Part shown: positions 22,232 through 27,582 of the stretch, one piece after another
Numbering within the stretch: the first letter of the stretch is position 1
How the letters are laid out: each line of letters begins with the position of its first letter
DNA from: a virus
Virus record (IMG/VR): IMGVR_UViG_3300048694_001276
Location: 1 to 28,587 of that record
Direction: 5' to 3' (one strand)
DNA length: 28,587 nt
The notes under the pieces: generated by a model
Seen by the model: only the letters and a program-made list of their open reading frames with translations
Databases searched by the model: none
Told to the model about the DNA's origin: nothing
Program-made: the position numbers and the translations under genes

Positions 22232-22690
22232 ATGTCATACCCATATCGATACTATAGATATCTCAATCTCCCCTGTATCCCCGACGATATCATCGCCCAG
22301 ATCAATCGTGACTATGCCGCATACGAACGCAAAAATTCCGGTCAAGGCATCAACAAAGATGTATATGTTTGGTCTGATTCCTTCAATCAAGTTATCAATG
22401 ACTGGTGCCAAAAAAATATCTGTCCCGAGATGTATTGGGGTTTCCAAATCATACGTGGCGATATGAAACCGCATCTAGACAATGTCACCATCAGCAAAAT
22501 GAATTATGTGATCGATCCCGGTGGGTCAGATGTCATGACTGAATGGTATGACCCTGATGGAATCACTGTGATTGATTCTGTGGTATTGGAGTCGCATCGT
22601 TGGCACATACTCAAGGTAGACACGCTCCATGGCGTGAAAAATCTAGATCCCGGTGCGGTTAGGTTTGGCATTACTGGACGTATATTCTAG
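22232..22690 (+). CDS. Possible 2-oxoglutarate/Fe(II) oxygenase-like protein, 152 aa
   Basis: ATG at 22232 is four bases after the HNH stop; the longer frame from 22157 lies within HNH. In the C-terminal half KPHLDN supplies an HxD motif (near residue 81-83), HGV a distal histidine and RFGITGR a basic residue in the order expected for 2OG-Fe(II) oxygenases (HxD...H...R). W-HILKVDTLHGV fits the second strand. The protein is short for the family and the iron site is inferred from motif order only. It is probably co-transcribed with HNH and followed by a terminator. Confidence 0.5.
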   Translation: MSYPYRYYRYLNLPCIPDDIIAQINRDYAAYERKNSGQGINKDVYVWSDSFNQVINDWCQKNICPEMYWGFQIIRGDMKPHLDNVTISKMNYVIDPGGSDVMTEWYDPDGITVIDSVVLESHRWHILKVDTLHGVKNLDPGAVRFGITGRIF

Positions 22691-22710
22691 TACCAAACAG
22701 CTACAAATAG

Positions 22711-22734
22711 AAAAGCCCACCGAAGTGGGCTTTT
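22711..22734. terminator. Two-way Rho-independent terminator
   Basis: Symmetrical hairpin AAAAGCCCAC CGAA GTGGGCTTTT, with A-run and T-run on both sides. It can end the plus-strand oxygenase transcript and the minus-strand tmRNA transcript. Confidence 0.93.
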
Positions 22735-22776
22735 GGAAGATTCTGTTTCTTGGGCTCCCACCCTCAGCAGCCGGTT

Positions 22777-22809
22777 TTAAGCGGCCAATGCGTAGACGTT
22801 GTCGTTTGC
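22777..22809 (-). other. tmRNA tag reading frame (ANDNVYALAA, stop TAA)
   Basis: Resume codon GCA at 22809 is preceded by TAGAC, close to the E. coli TAGTC. Ten codons read ANDNVYALAA, then TAA. The end ALAA is the signal recognised by ClpXP-type proteases, and the start AND is usual in beta/gammaproteobacterial tags. Confidence 0.93.
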
Positions 22810-22811
22810 GT

Positions 22812-23009
22812 CTAGAGTTTTGCTTCATTAACGACGATCGCCTGTCGTGCTGTCTGTTCCGTTACTCCTTGCCCTGTCGAAACCTTGTCACCCCCATCAG
22901 AAAGAATCTCTTTCATAACCTCAACTCGTCCATCTATGTGTTCGTAAATACCATATTGTATGTTATCACAAACAAATAAGATTCTTCTAAGTTTTGGTTT
23001 AGCCTGCAT
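22812..23009 (-). CDS. Possible small protein overlapping the tmRNA spacer, 65 aa
   Basis: ATG at 23009 has GGGA eight bases upstream and begins in the spacer between the tmRNA acceptor and coding parts. The first 40 residues (MQAKPKLRRILFVCDNIQYG... EVMKEILSDGG) look like ordinary protein, but the remaining 25 codons run through the tmRNA coding part, ending at the TAG just before the resume codon. It may be a relic interrupted by the tmRNA, a genuine overlapping gene, or chance. Confidence 0.28.
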   Translation of the reverse strand: MQAKPKLRRILFVCDNIQYGIYEHIDGRVEVMKEILSDGGDKVSTGQGVTEQTARQAIVVNEAKL

Positions 23010-23130
23010 AAAAAATCCCTTTTGGTGGAGGTGAGGAGAATCGAACTCCTGTCCAGAACACCTTTCTCTTCACTTCATACAGCAATACTTCAAACATGTC
23101 GCAACCGACGGGGCGTGTGGATCCTGCGAC

Positions 23131-23340
23131 CAGACGTGCTGTCTCGCACAGCACCAACCTTGCAAGTAGATAGAATCTAGAGCTACTTGGGGTTTACCCC
23201 CGCCCGGCGTAAAACTATTTACCGGTTACCAAATCCGGTGCAATCGTTAGGTCATTGCGGCTCGGCATTGCTAGCAAGTCACCCCATCATGTTCGGCGTG
23301 CCTCCGGCAGAGACCCGGGTCGATAGCCACCCATTTGGGT
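23131..23340 (-). other. Highly structured RNA region continuous with the tmRNA acceptor part
   Basis: No convincing gene covers these 210 bases. Several inverted repeats follow one another: GTGCTGT/ACAGCAC (23136-23154), CAAGTAG/CTACTTG (23163-23189), GGGG/CCCC (23189-23200), ACCGG/CCGGT (23221-23239), GCAAT/ATTGC (23240-23258), TTGCTAGCAA (23268-23277), GACCCGGGTC (23312-23321), ACCCATTTGGGT (23329-23340). GTCGCA/TGCGAC (23098-23130) links them to the acceptor arm. They may be tmRNA pseudoknots kept on the acceptor side, or a separate RNA. Confidence 0.6.
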
Positions 23341-23341
23341 C

Positions 23342-23461
23342 CTAGTGGTTTCGGTCGCAATATTTGTCTTTGAAATACTGCAACACAGACACTAAAAACC
23401 AAAGCGCAACGATCGCCGACCAAAAACACACCAGCACATAAGCTACCAGCATCGTATTCAT
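23342..23461 (-). CDS. Small single-pass membrane protein, 39 aa
   Basis: ATG at 23461 is two bases after the upstream TAG, and the TAG at 23342 just precedes the tmRNA structured region. The frame has a hydrophobic span LVAYVLVCFWSAIVALWFLV (about residues 5-24) and a charged tail YFKDKYCDRNH, the shape of a one-helix inner-membrane peptide with the tail in the cytoplasm. The ribosome site is weak; translation may be coupled to the gene above. No family assigned; small phage membrane peptides often act on host membranes or other phages, which is only a possibility. Confidence 0.55.
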   Translation of the reverse strand: MNTMLVAYVLVCFWSAIVALWFLVSVLQYFKDKYCDRNH

Positions 23462-23463
23462 GA

Positions 23464-23691
23464 CTAGATCTTTACAATCAGTTTACGTTCGGATTCCCAC
23501 GCACCACACCGTATTTTGTATCCAAACTTGGTGGGCCGCATTTTGACCACATAGGTCTGCTTCTCGGTATAACGTTCCAACCAAACAGTGACCCAACGGT
23601 CATCAGTGGGGTCGTAGATCTCGGTGGGGAACCAAGCGAATCGCACTCGCCAGGGTCTGGTGTCACCTTCTTTTTCATGATACCATTTCAT
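23464..23691 (-). CDS. Hypothetical basic protein, 75 aa, probably leaderless
   Basis: ATG at 23691 (MKWYHEKEGD) is the only good start; the -10 box of a strong promoter ends six bases before it, so transcription should begin at the ATG. The protein is rich in W, R, K and Y (RPWRVRFAWFP, RWVTVWLERYTEKQTYVVKMRP) and looks like a small beta-sheet domain. No family recognised. Confidence 0.7.
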   Translation of the reverse strand: MKWYHEKEGDTRPWRVRFAWFPTEIYDPTDDRWVTVWLERYTEKQTYVVKMRPTKFGYKIRCGAWESERKLIVKI

Positions 23692-23697
23692 AGTGCT

Positions 23698-23726
23698 ATT
23701 ATATGCTATTCGGTGGCTACGGTCAA
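23698..23726 (-). promoter_or_regulatory. Sigma70-type promoter for the 75-aa, 39-aa and tmRNA transcript
   Basis: Minus strand TTGACC (23721-23726), 17-base spacer, TATAAT (23698-23703). TATAAT ends six bases before the ATG at 23691. No terminator intervenes before the tmRNA. Confidence 0.87.
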
Positions 23727-24062
23727 GCTGAATTTGTCTTTAATTGATTCCATGGGCACGATCTCCATGGCCACCCGTCTACCCTGTGTTTTATATCCCT
23801 GATTATAGCTTTCAAAGATACTTTGAGTATAGGCACTGGTGCGTTCAGCTTCTTTGTGGCAAACGTAGGTGCTGCCAGAATAGCCATCAACGTGATAATC
23901 GTGTTCGTCTTCGGTGATTTTGGTGATGCCACTGTTCAGCTTCCATGAGTCGCCCTGTGTGAAACCACCATACCATCCGGCTAGGATCTTATACATTTCA
24001 CCATCGGGCACATCCTCGCCCGAAAACTTTACCACTACCCAAACATCTGGATTGTATCTCAT
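23706..24062 (-). CDS. Hypothetical protein, 118 aa
   Basis: ATG at 24062 is one base after the upstream TAG; a longer frame upstream lies inside the phosphoesterase. The sequence reads WVVVKFSGEDVPDGEMYKILAGWYGGF near the start, then DDYHVDGYSGSTYVCHKEAERT, suggesting a small alpha/beta fold with strand-helix-strand order. No catalytic motif is recognisable. Probably translated from the phosphoesterase transcript. Confidence 0.7.
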   Translation of the reverse strand: MRYNPDVWVVVKFSGEDVPDGEMYKILAGWYGGFTQGDSWKLNSGITKITEDEHDYHVDGYSGSTYVCHKEAERTSAYTQSIFESYNQGYKTQGRRVAMEIVPMESIKDKFSLTVATE

Positions 24063-24063
24063 G

Positions 24064-24636
24064 CTAATCCACCTGTGGTCCATTGCCGTTGCGGAAGCCC
24101 ACCACACCACCTTGGGCGCGTATACGATCCTGCACTTCATCCAAGCTGATGGGCGTGTAATCAATCTGTTCCACGCATACCGAAAAATAGCGTGGATCGA
24201 TCTCGGCACTGCCGGGCAGAGTCACTCGTCGTTCATGCAAGTGACCATGGATGTTGGCCCCAAAGCGATACAGCGCCGAATCATGCACGGGAATATGGCT
24301 CAGTATGAGACCATTCAGCACGTGATAGGCCCGGATATCGCGGAAATGCTGGGCGTAATCGGCCAGCTTGAAAATATCGTGATTTCCCTTGATCAGGACC
24401 TTGTCACCGTTGAGCCTGCTGAGCAAGCTCAGAGCTCGCCTGTTGATGACCACGTCGCCCAGGTGATACACCTTGTCCGTGGGCTGTACCCGGCTGTTCC
24501 AGCGCGAGATCATGTCCTCATCCATTTCTTCCACTGCCGCCCAGGGACGCAGTTTAGTCACACCATCGGCCCGCATGAATTGGCAGATGTTGGCGTGATT
24601 GAAATGGGTATCACTGATCAGAAACGTAGTTTTCAT
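24064..24636 (-). CDS. Calcineurin-like metallophosphoesterase, 190 aa
   Basis: All five metal-binding blocks are present: SDTHF (D9, H11), LGDV (60-62), GNHD (84-87), a histidine in LSHIPVH (near 114) and GHLH (131-134), the YfcE/phage-type order. Such enzymes hydrolyse phosphodiesters or phosphomonoesters with Mn/Fe; substrates include nucleotides, RNA ends or phosphoproteins. ATG at 24636 lies six bases after a TATACT box, predicting a leaderless transcript. Phage members near rtcB-type repair genes can act on RNA ends; here the distance is about 1 kb. Confidence 0.9.
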   Translation of the reverse strand: MKTTFLISDTHFNHANICQFMRADGVTKLRPWAAVEEMDEDMISRWNSRVQPTDKVYHLGDVVINRRALSLLSRLNGDKVLIKGNHDIFKLADYAQHFRDIRAYHVLNGLILSHIPVHDSALYRFGANIHGHLHERRVTLPGSAEIDPRYFSVCVEQIDYTPISLDEVQDRIRAQGGVVGFRNGNGPQVD

Positions 24637-24642
24637 TGGTCT

Positions 24643-24671
24643 AGTATAGCAGATTGATCCGGTGAGGTCAA
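24643..24671 (-). promoter_or_regulatory. Sigma70-type promoter for the metallophosphoesterase
   Basis: Minus strand TTGACC (24666-24671), 17-base spacer, extended TGC-TATACT (-10 at 24643-24648). TATACT ends six bases before the ATG at 24636. Confidence 0.87.
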
Positions 24672-24673
24672 CC

Positions 24674-24898
24674 TCACATCCAGCGGTGGGCGGTGTAACG
24701 GTTTACAAAACGTGCCGTGGCGCGCCGGTATCGCAGACCACGTTCGGCAAAGTGATGTTCCTCAAACCTCGTCATGGCCCGGAGCCAGCGCCGGCGCACA
24801 TTGGGATAACGGTGATCGCTGTGGCTGACTCGGTTATGCAGGAATTGCCAGGTCCGGATCAGGAACCACTGCGGTGGCTGTTTAGGCTTCTTGGTCAT
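24674..24898 (-). CDS. Small very basic protein, 74 aa
   Basis: ATG at 24898 overlaps the phosphatase by 17 bases and its TGA precedes the next promoter. The chain is rich in R, H, W and F (RRRWLRAMTRFEEHH, RYRRATARFVNRY), with very few acidic residues, suggesting nucleic acid binding or membrane contact. Weak ribosome site; likely coupled to the gene above. No family assigned. Confidence 0.55.
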   Translation of the reverse strand: MTKKPKQPPQWFLIRTWQFLHNRVSHSDHRYPNVRRRWLRAMTRFEEHHFAERGLRYRRATARFVNRYTAHRWM

Positions 24899-25325
24899 AG
24901 GTCCATCCCAGTTCGCGCATCATCATCGTTTTGACCCGGACGTTGGGTATACGCATGCGACCCACGTCGCGGAATCCCATCATCACACCCACTTCGGCCA
25001 CAGCACCGGATCTGCAGACACCGGCCATGCAGTGTACCACCACGTTCATGTGTTGGTCCTGGGCATGACGCAGCAGATCTACCAGGGCCCGCGCCTGATC
25101 CTGCTGTATCTTGTCGGCTTCGGGAAAGCCATCCTCCCAGTCAGCATCCAGGAACTCAAATTGATGCACCTCCCGGAACGAATGTCGAGGCCGGGGCCAC
25201 CAGTTGGTATGGGGATCGCGGATCTGGATCAGCATGGCGTTGTCACCACAATCGTGATGCCAGCCCAGGGGCACATCGGCCGCGGCCACGTTTTCGATCC
25301 AGGGCTGGAGTTCAGTGTGGGACAT
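24882..25325 (-). CDS. Dual-specificity/tyrosine phosphatase-like protein, 147 aa
   Basis: The catalytic P-loop HCX5RS is at residues 98-106 (HCMAGVCRS, with C99 and R105), preceded by VVV as in cysteine phosphatases. A general-acid aspartate could lie in FLDADWEDGFPEAD (58-71). Enzymes of this small type dephosphorylate tyrosine, serine/threonine or RNA 5' ends. ATG at 25325 is nine bases after a TATACT box, so the mRNA has almost no leader. Near-complete family length. Confidence 0.85.
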   Translation of the reverse strand: MSHTELQPWIENVAAADVPLGWHHDCGDNAMLIQIRDPHTNWWPRPRHSFREVHQFEFLDADWEDGFPEADKIQQDQARALVDLLRHAQDQHMNVVVHCMAGVCRSGAVAEVGVMMGFRDVGRMRIPNVRVKTMMMRELGWTYDQEA

Positions 25326-25334
25326 AGTCTCAAC

Positions 25335-25363
25335 AGTATACAGAGATCATCATTCTAGGTCAA
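25335..25363 (-). promoter_or_regulatory. Sigma70-type promoter for the phosphatase and 74-aa gene
   Basis: Minus strand TTGACC (25358-25363), 17-base spacer, TATACT (25335-25340). It overlaps the end of the 98-aa gene. Confidence 0.85.
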
Positions 25364-25646
25364 CCGTTTTAGGTTCCCACAGTTGATAGCTGACGATTTG
25401 CCTACCATCCCCGCCGATGTAACAACCATGACTGTGCCAGTATTCTTCATGCTCAGCATCGCGGATCACAGCAAAAGGCGTGCTACCAATATGTCGTGCT
25501 TGGACCTCTGAACCCGCAGCAAAGACGCTGGTGCCATCATCCTGGGAAACGCCGGAGTGGTCGCTGTAGTCGGTGGCCACGGGCCTAAACACTGATCCGT
25601 CGGTTCTCACATAAAGCCCATGTGTGTCGGATTTTACTCGAGTCAT
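25350..25646 (-). CDS. Hypothetical protein, 98 aa
   Basis: ATG at 25646 overlaps the rtcB stop as ATGA; a longer frame upstream lies in rtcB. The protein reads TRVKSDTHGLYVRTDGSVFRP at its start, then HEEYWHSHGCYIGGDGRQIVSY, a beta-rich chain with several histidines that may form a small SH3-like or metal-binding fold. No family recognised. Coupled translation with rtcB suggests functional association. Confidence 0.68.
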   Translation of the reverse strand: MTRVKSDTHGLYVRTDGSVFRPVATDYSDHSGVSQDDGTSVFAAGSEVQARHIGSTPFAVIRDAEHEEYWHSHGCYIGGDGRQIVSYQLWEPKTVDLE

Positions 25647-26836
25647 CACGCACCCTTGACACAAAGTACTTGACGCAGAGTATGCACCACCTCCACCAAG
25701 TCGTTTTGGTTTTCCATCACGACATCGATATCTTTGTAAGCACCAGGAATCTCATCGATCACCGCCGAGGTCTTGTTGCATTCCACACCCTCAGTTTGCC
25801 GCTTGAGATCTTCCACCGTGAAACGTCGAGTCGCTTCGGTGCGCGACATCTTACGACCTGCTCCATGCGAACAAGAGCAGTAGCTCTCGGTGTTGCCAAG
25901 ACCACGCACGATGTAGCTTTTCGCACCCATGCTGCCCGGGATAATGCCCAGGTCACCCTGACGCGCACGGATCGCACCCTTGCGAGTGATGAACAAGTTC
26001 TGTCCAAAGTGATTCTCAATCTCGCAATAATTGTGGTGGCAATTGATGGCTTCGTGAGTGAGTTCAAACTCCACAGGGATATGCCGGCGCAGCGCCGCGA
26101 TCACCGCAGTCATCATCACCGCACGGTTTTCACGCGCATAGTCCTGTGCCCAAGTCAGTGCATCAACATAGTCGTCGAAGTCCTGGGTGCCATCCGGCAG
26201 GTAAGCGAGATCACGATCCGGCAGCGTGATAAAGTATTGCTCCATGAGTCGTTTCGCTCGTTCGATAAAATGACGACCAATGGTATTGCCAATACCACGC
26301 GAGCCCGAGTGCAGCATGATCCACACCGCACCGGCTTCGTCCAAGCACAGTTCGATAAAGTGATTGCCCGAACCCAGAGTGCCCAGTTGGCGATGCCATT
26401 GTTTGGTCTCCAGGCTGGGATGCTTGTTGAACAGCTGGCGCGCACGTTGACCCAGGGGTTGCGGAAACGGATCAAAGTCTGTTTTGTGAGCACCACCAGC
26501 GCCCAGGGGCACATCGCGCTCAATCTGCAGGCGAACATCACGCAGGCTGTCCGGCAAGTCCTCGGCCCGCAAGCTGGTGCGAACCGCATTCATACCACAG
26601 CCAATATCCACGCCCACGGCCGCAGGAATCACAGCACGTTCAGTGGCGATCACCGAGCCCACAGTAGAGCCAATGCCCGCATGCACATCCGGCATCAGCG
26701 CCACACCATTTTTGTGGATGAAGGGCAATTGAGCCAGCTTTCGCGCTTGTTCCAGCGCCTGCAGCTCGATGTCATTGGTCCAGATCTTTACCGGCACACG
26801 CAGTTCGTTGCCGCTCATTACTTGTTTGATTGTCAT
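25646..26836 (-). CDS. rtcB: RNA-splicing ligase RtcB, 396 aa
   Basis: RtcB joins RNA 2',3'-cyclic phosphate or 3'-phosphate ends to 5'-OH ends using GTP and Mn2+. Visible landmarks: MPDVHAGIGSTVGSV (48-62), VGVDIGCGM (74-82) with D77 and C80 as metal ligands, GSGNHFIEL (156-163) with a metal histidine, HHNY (267-270), and SHGAGRKMSR (323-332), whose H324 is the expected guanylylated histidine. ATG at 26836 has AAGGGA upstream and follows the 47-aa gene by ten bases. Length matches the bacterial short form. In phages RtcB is thought to repair cleaved RNA; no archease or rtcA is present. Confidence 0.95.
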   Translation of the reverse strand: MTIKQVMSGNELRVPVKIWTNDIELQALEQARKLAQLPFIHKNGVALMPDVHAGIGSTVGSVIATERAVIPAAVGVDIGCGMNAVRTSLRAEDLPDSLRDVRLQIERDVPLGAGGAHKTDFDPFPQPLGQRARQLFNKHPSLETKQWHRQLGTLGSGNHFIELCLDEAGAVWIMLHSGSRGIGNTIGRHFIERAKRLMEQYFITLPDRDLAYLPDGTQDFDDYVDALTWAQDYARENRAVMMTAVIAALRRHIPVEFELTHEAINCHHNYCEIENHFGQNLFITRKGAIRARQGDLGIIPGSMGAKSYIVRGLGNTESYCSCSHGAGRKMSRTEATRRFTVEDLKRQTEGVECNKTSAVIDEIPGAYKDIDVVMENQNDLVEVVHTLRQVLCVKGA

Positions 26837-26846
26837 AACCGTTCCC

Positions 26847-26990
26847 TTAGATTTTGATGGCCGTGACGCAGTCAGCGACACGGCGATGCTTGAACGCAAA
26901 ATACTCGCGGACTCGCTTTTCGTCTTTGCCCGTCATGAACTTGACTTTTTGCGTTCCATTTTTCAACGTATATGCAACTTTGAAAAGCAT
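26847..26990 (-). CDS. Small basic protein upstream of rtcB, 47 aa
   Basis: ATG at 26990 is preceded by AAGGAG seven bases upstream and a promoter ends 27 bases before it; rtcB follows after ten bases. The protein reads MLFKVAYTLKNGTQKVKFM... and ends CVTAIKI: a beta hairpin then a basic helix (KDEKRVREYFAFKHRR), a likely small nucleic-acid-associated or adaptor protein. Its leader nearly equals that of the 58-aa gene at 21165. No family assigned. Confidence 0.75.
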   Translation of the reverse strand: MLFKVAYTLKNGTQKVKFMTGKDEKRVREYFAFKHRRVADCVTAIKI

Positions 26991-27017
26991 CGCGGGCTCC
27001 TTATTGACTATACCGCT

Positions 27018-27046
27018 ATTATACAGACTTTGGGTATTTGAGTCAA
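27018..27046 (-). promoter_or_regulatory. Sigma70-type promoter for the 47-aa, rtcB and 98-aa genes
   Basis: Minus strand TTGACT (27041-27046), 17-base spacer, TATAAT (27018-27023). Leader about 21 bases with AAGGAG. Confidence 0.88.
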
Positions 27047-27084
27047 CCTAAAGATAGGCGTGCTAAGTTATTGATCTAAAATGT

Positions 27085-27354
27085 CTAATGCCATTTCAGT
27101 GCGATAAATGTGGCCGCGGCCTGATTCCCGACCAACACCCGGGCTTGGATATAACCAATTTCCTCCACACGCCAAACAGTTTGTTCATCAATGCCGGTGC
27201 TGTACATGACCAAACGTCCACCATCATTAGTGGTGGGATTCAATACGCATTGGGGATTGACCGGACTGAGATTGGTATGCAGGTAATCGCAAACCTCGCG
27301 CACCCGGTCAATGAAATTCATCCTAGTTTGGGCTTGGATTACTAATTCTGCCAT
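27085..27354 (-). CDS. Hypothetical protein, 89 aa
   Basis: ATG at 27354 is four bases after the upstream TAA. The chain starts MAELVIQAQTRMNFIDRVREVCDYL and has GGRLVMYSTGIDEQTVWRVEEIG in the middle; it ends NQAAATFIALKWH. A similar ending (F-L-KW) occurs in the 73-aa protein just upstream (HIMFLLKWG), so the two may be diverged duplicates. Function unknown. Confidence 0.68.
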   Translation of the reverse strand: MAELVIQAQTRMNFIDRVREVCDYLHTNLSPVNPQCVLNPTTNDGGRLVMYSTGIDEQTVWRVEEIGYIQARVLVGNQAAATFIALKWH

Positions 27355-27358
27355 AGCA

Positions 27359-27580
27359 TTAACCCCATTTCAACAGGAACATGATATGGGTCGATTCGTC
27401 GGGGAAAACAAATGTTGCACTGGTTGGATTCCAAATGATATGTATCGAGTGTTCAAGTTGGGTCGTGGGTATGGTCGTATCACGTGCGATATAATTAGTG
27501 TACCATTGTGGACGAAGTCGGTGAGGAGGACCAAATTCCACTGTGACCGCGACCGGGACTCCTATATGCACAGTTTCCAT
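27359..27580 (-). CDS. Hypothetical protein, 73 aa
   Basis: ATG at 27580 is two bases after the amidotransferase TGA; ATG at 27607 would add nine residues and a 25-base overlap. The sequence METVHIGVPVAVTVEFGPP then WYTNYIARDTTIPTTQLEHS and a C-terminal THIMFLLKWG suggests a small beta-sheet domain. No family recognised. C-terminal pattern resembles the next gene. Confidence 0.62.
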   Translation of the reverse strand: METVHIGVPVAVTVEFGPPHRLRPQWYTNYIARDTTIPTTQLEHSIHIIWNPTSATFVFPDESTHIMFLLKWG

Positions 27581-27582
27581 AT

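Larger units (their letters stand above)
22735..23130 (-). ncRNA. ssrA: tmRNA gene, circularly permuted (two-piece) form
   Basis: tmRNA frees stalled ribosomes and tags the broken protein for proteolysis. On the minus strand the acceptor part comes first: T-arm AGGAG-TTCGATT-CTCCT, acceptor strand CACCTCC, then A and CCA (CCA at 23023-23025). After 127 bases the coding part begins at 22895 with GGGGGTGACAAGG and TTTCGACAGGG, the conserved 5' end. GGGGGTG pairs with CACCTCC (one G-U), so the acceptor stem closes only if the gene is permuted, as in alphaproteobacteria, some betaproteobacteria and some cyanobacteria. CAGGGC of the 5' part can pair with GTTCTG ahead of the T-arm. The tag frame follows at 22809-22777 and a terminator at 22711. 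The 5' boundary of the acceptor part is uncertain; no smpB is seen. Confidence 0.9.

Noticed and set aside
22643-22828. Minus-strand open frame of 61 codons across the terminator and tag region
   Set aside because: It runs through the tmRNA tag, the terminator and the oxygenase end; no ribosome site, arginine-rich random composition.
23023-23060. A tRNA gene with CCA end
   Set aside because: A T-arm and acceptor strand are present, but no D-arm or anticodon arm precedes them; the tag frame and GGGGGTG downstream show it is the acceptor part of a permuted tmRNA.
25622-26857. Long plus-strand open frame opposite rtcB (411 codons)
   Set aside because: It is the antisense shadow of a clear rtcB with all active-site residues. 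Codon bias alone explains the absence of stops.
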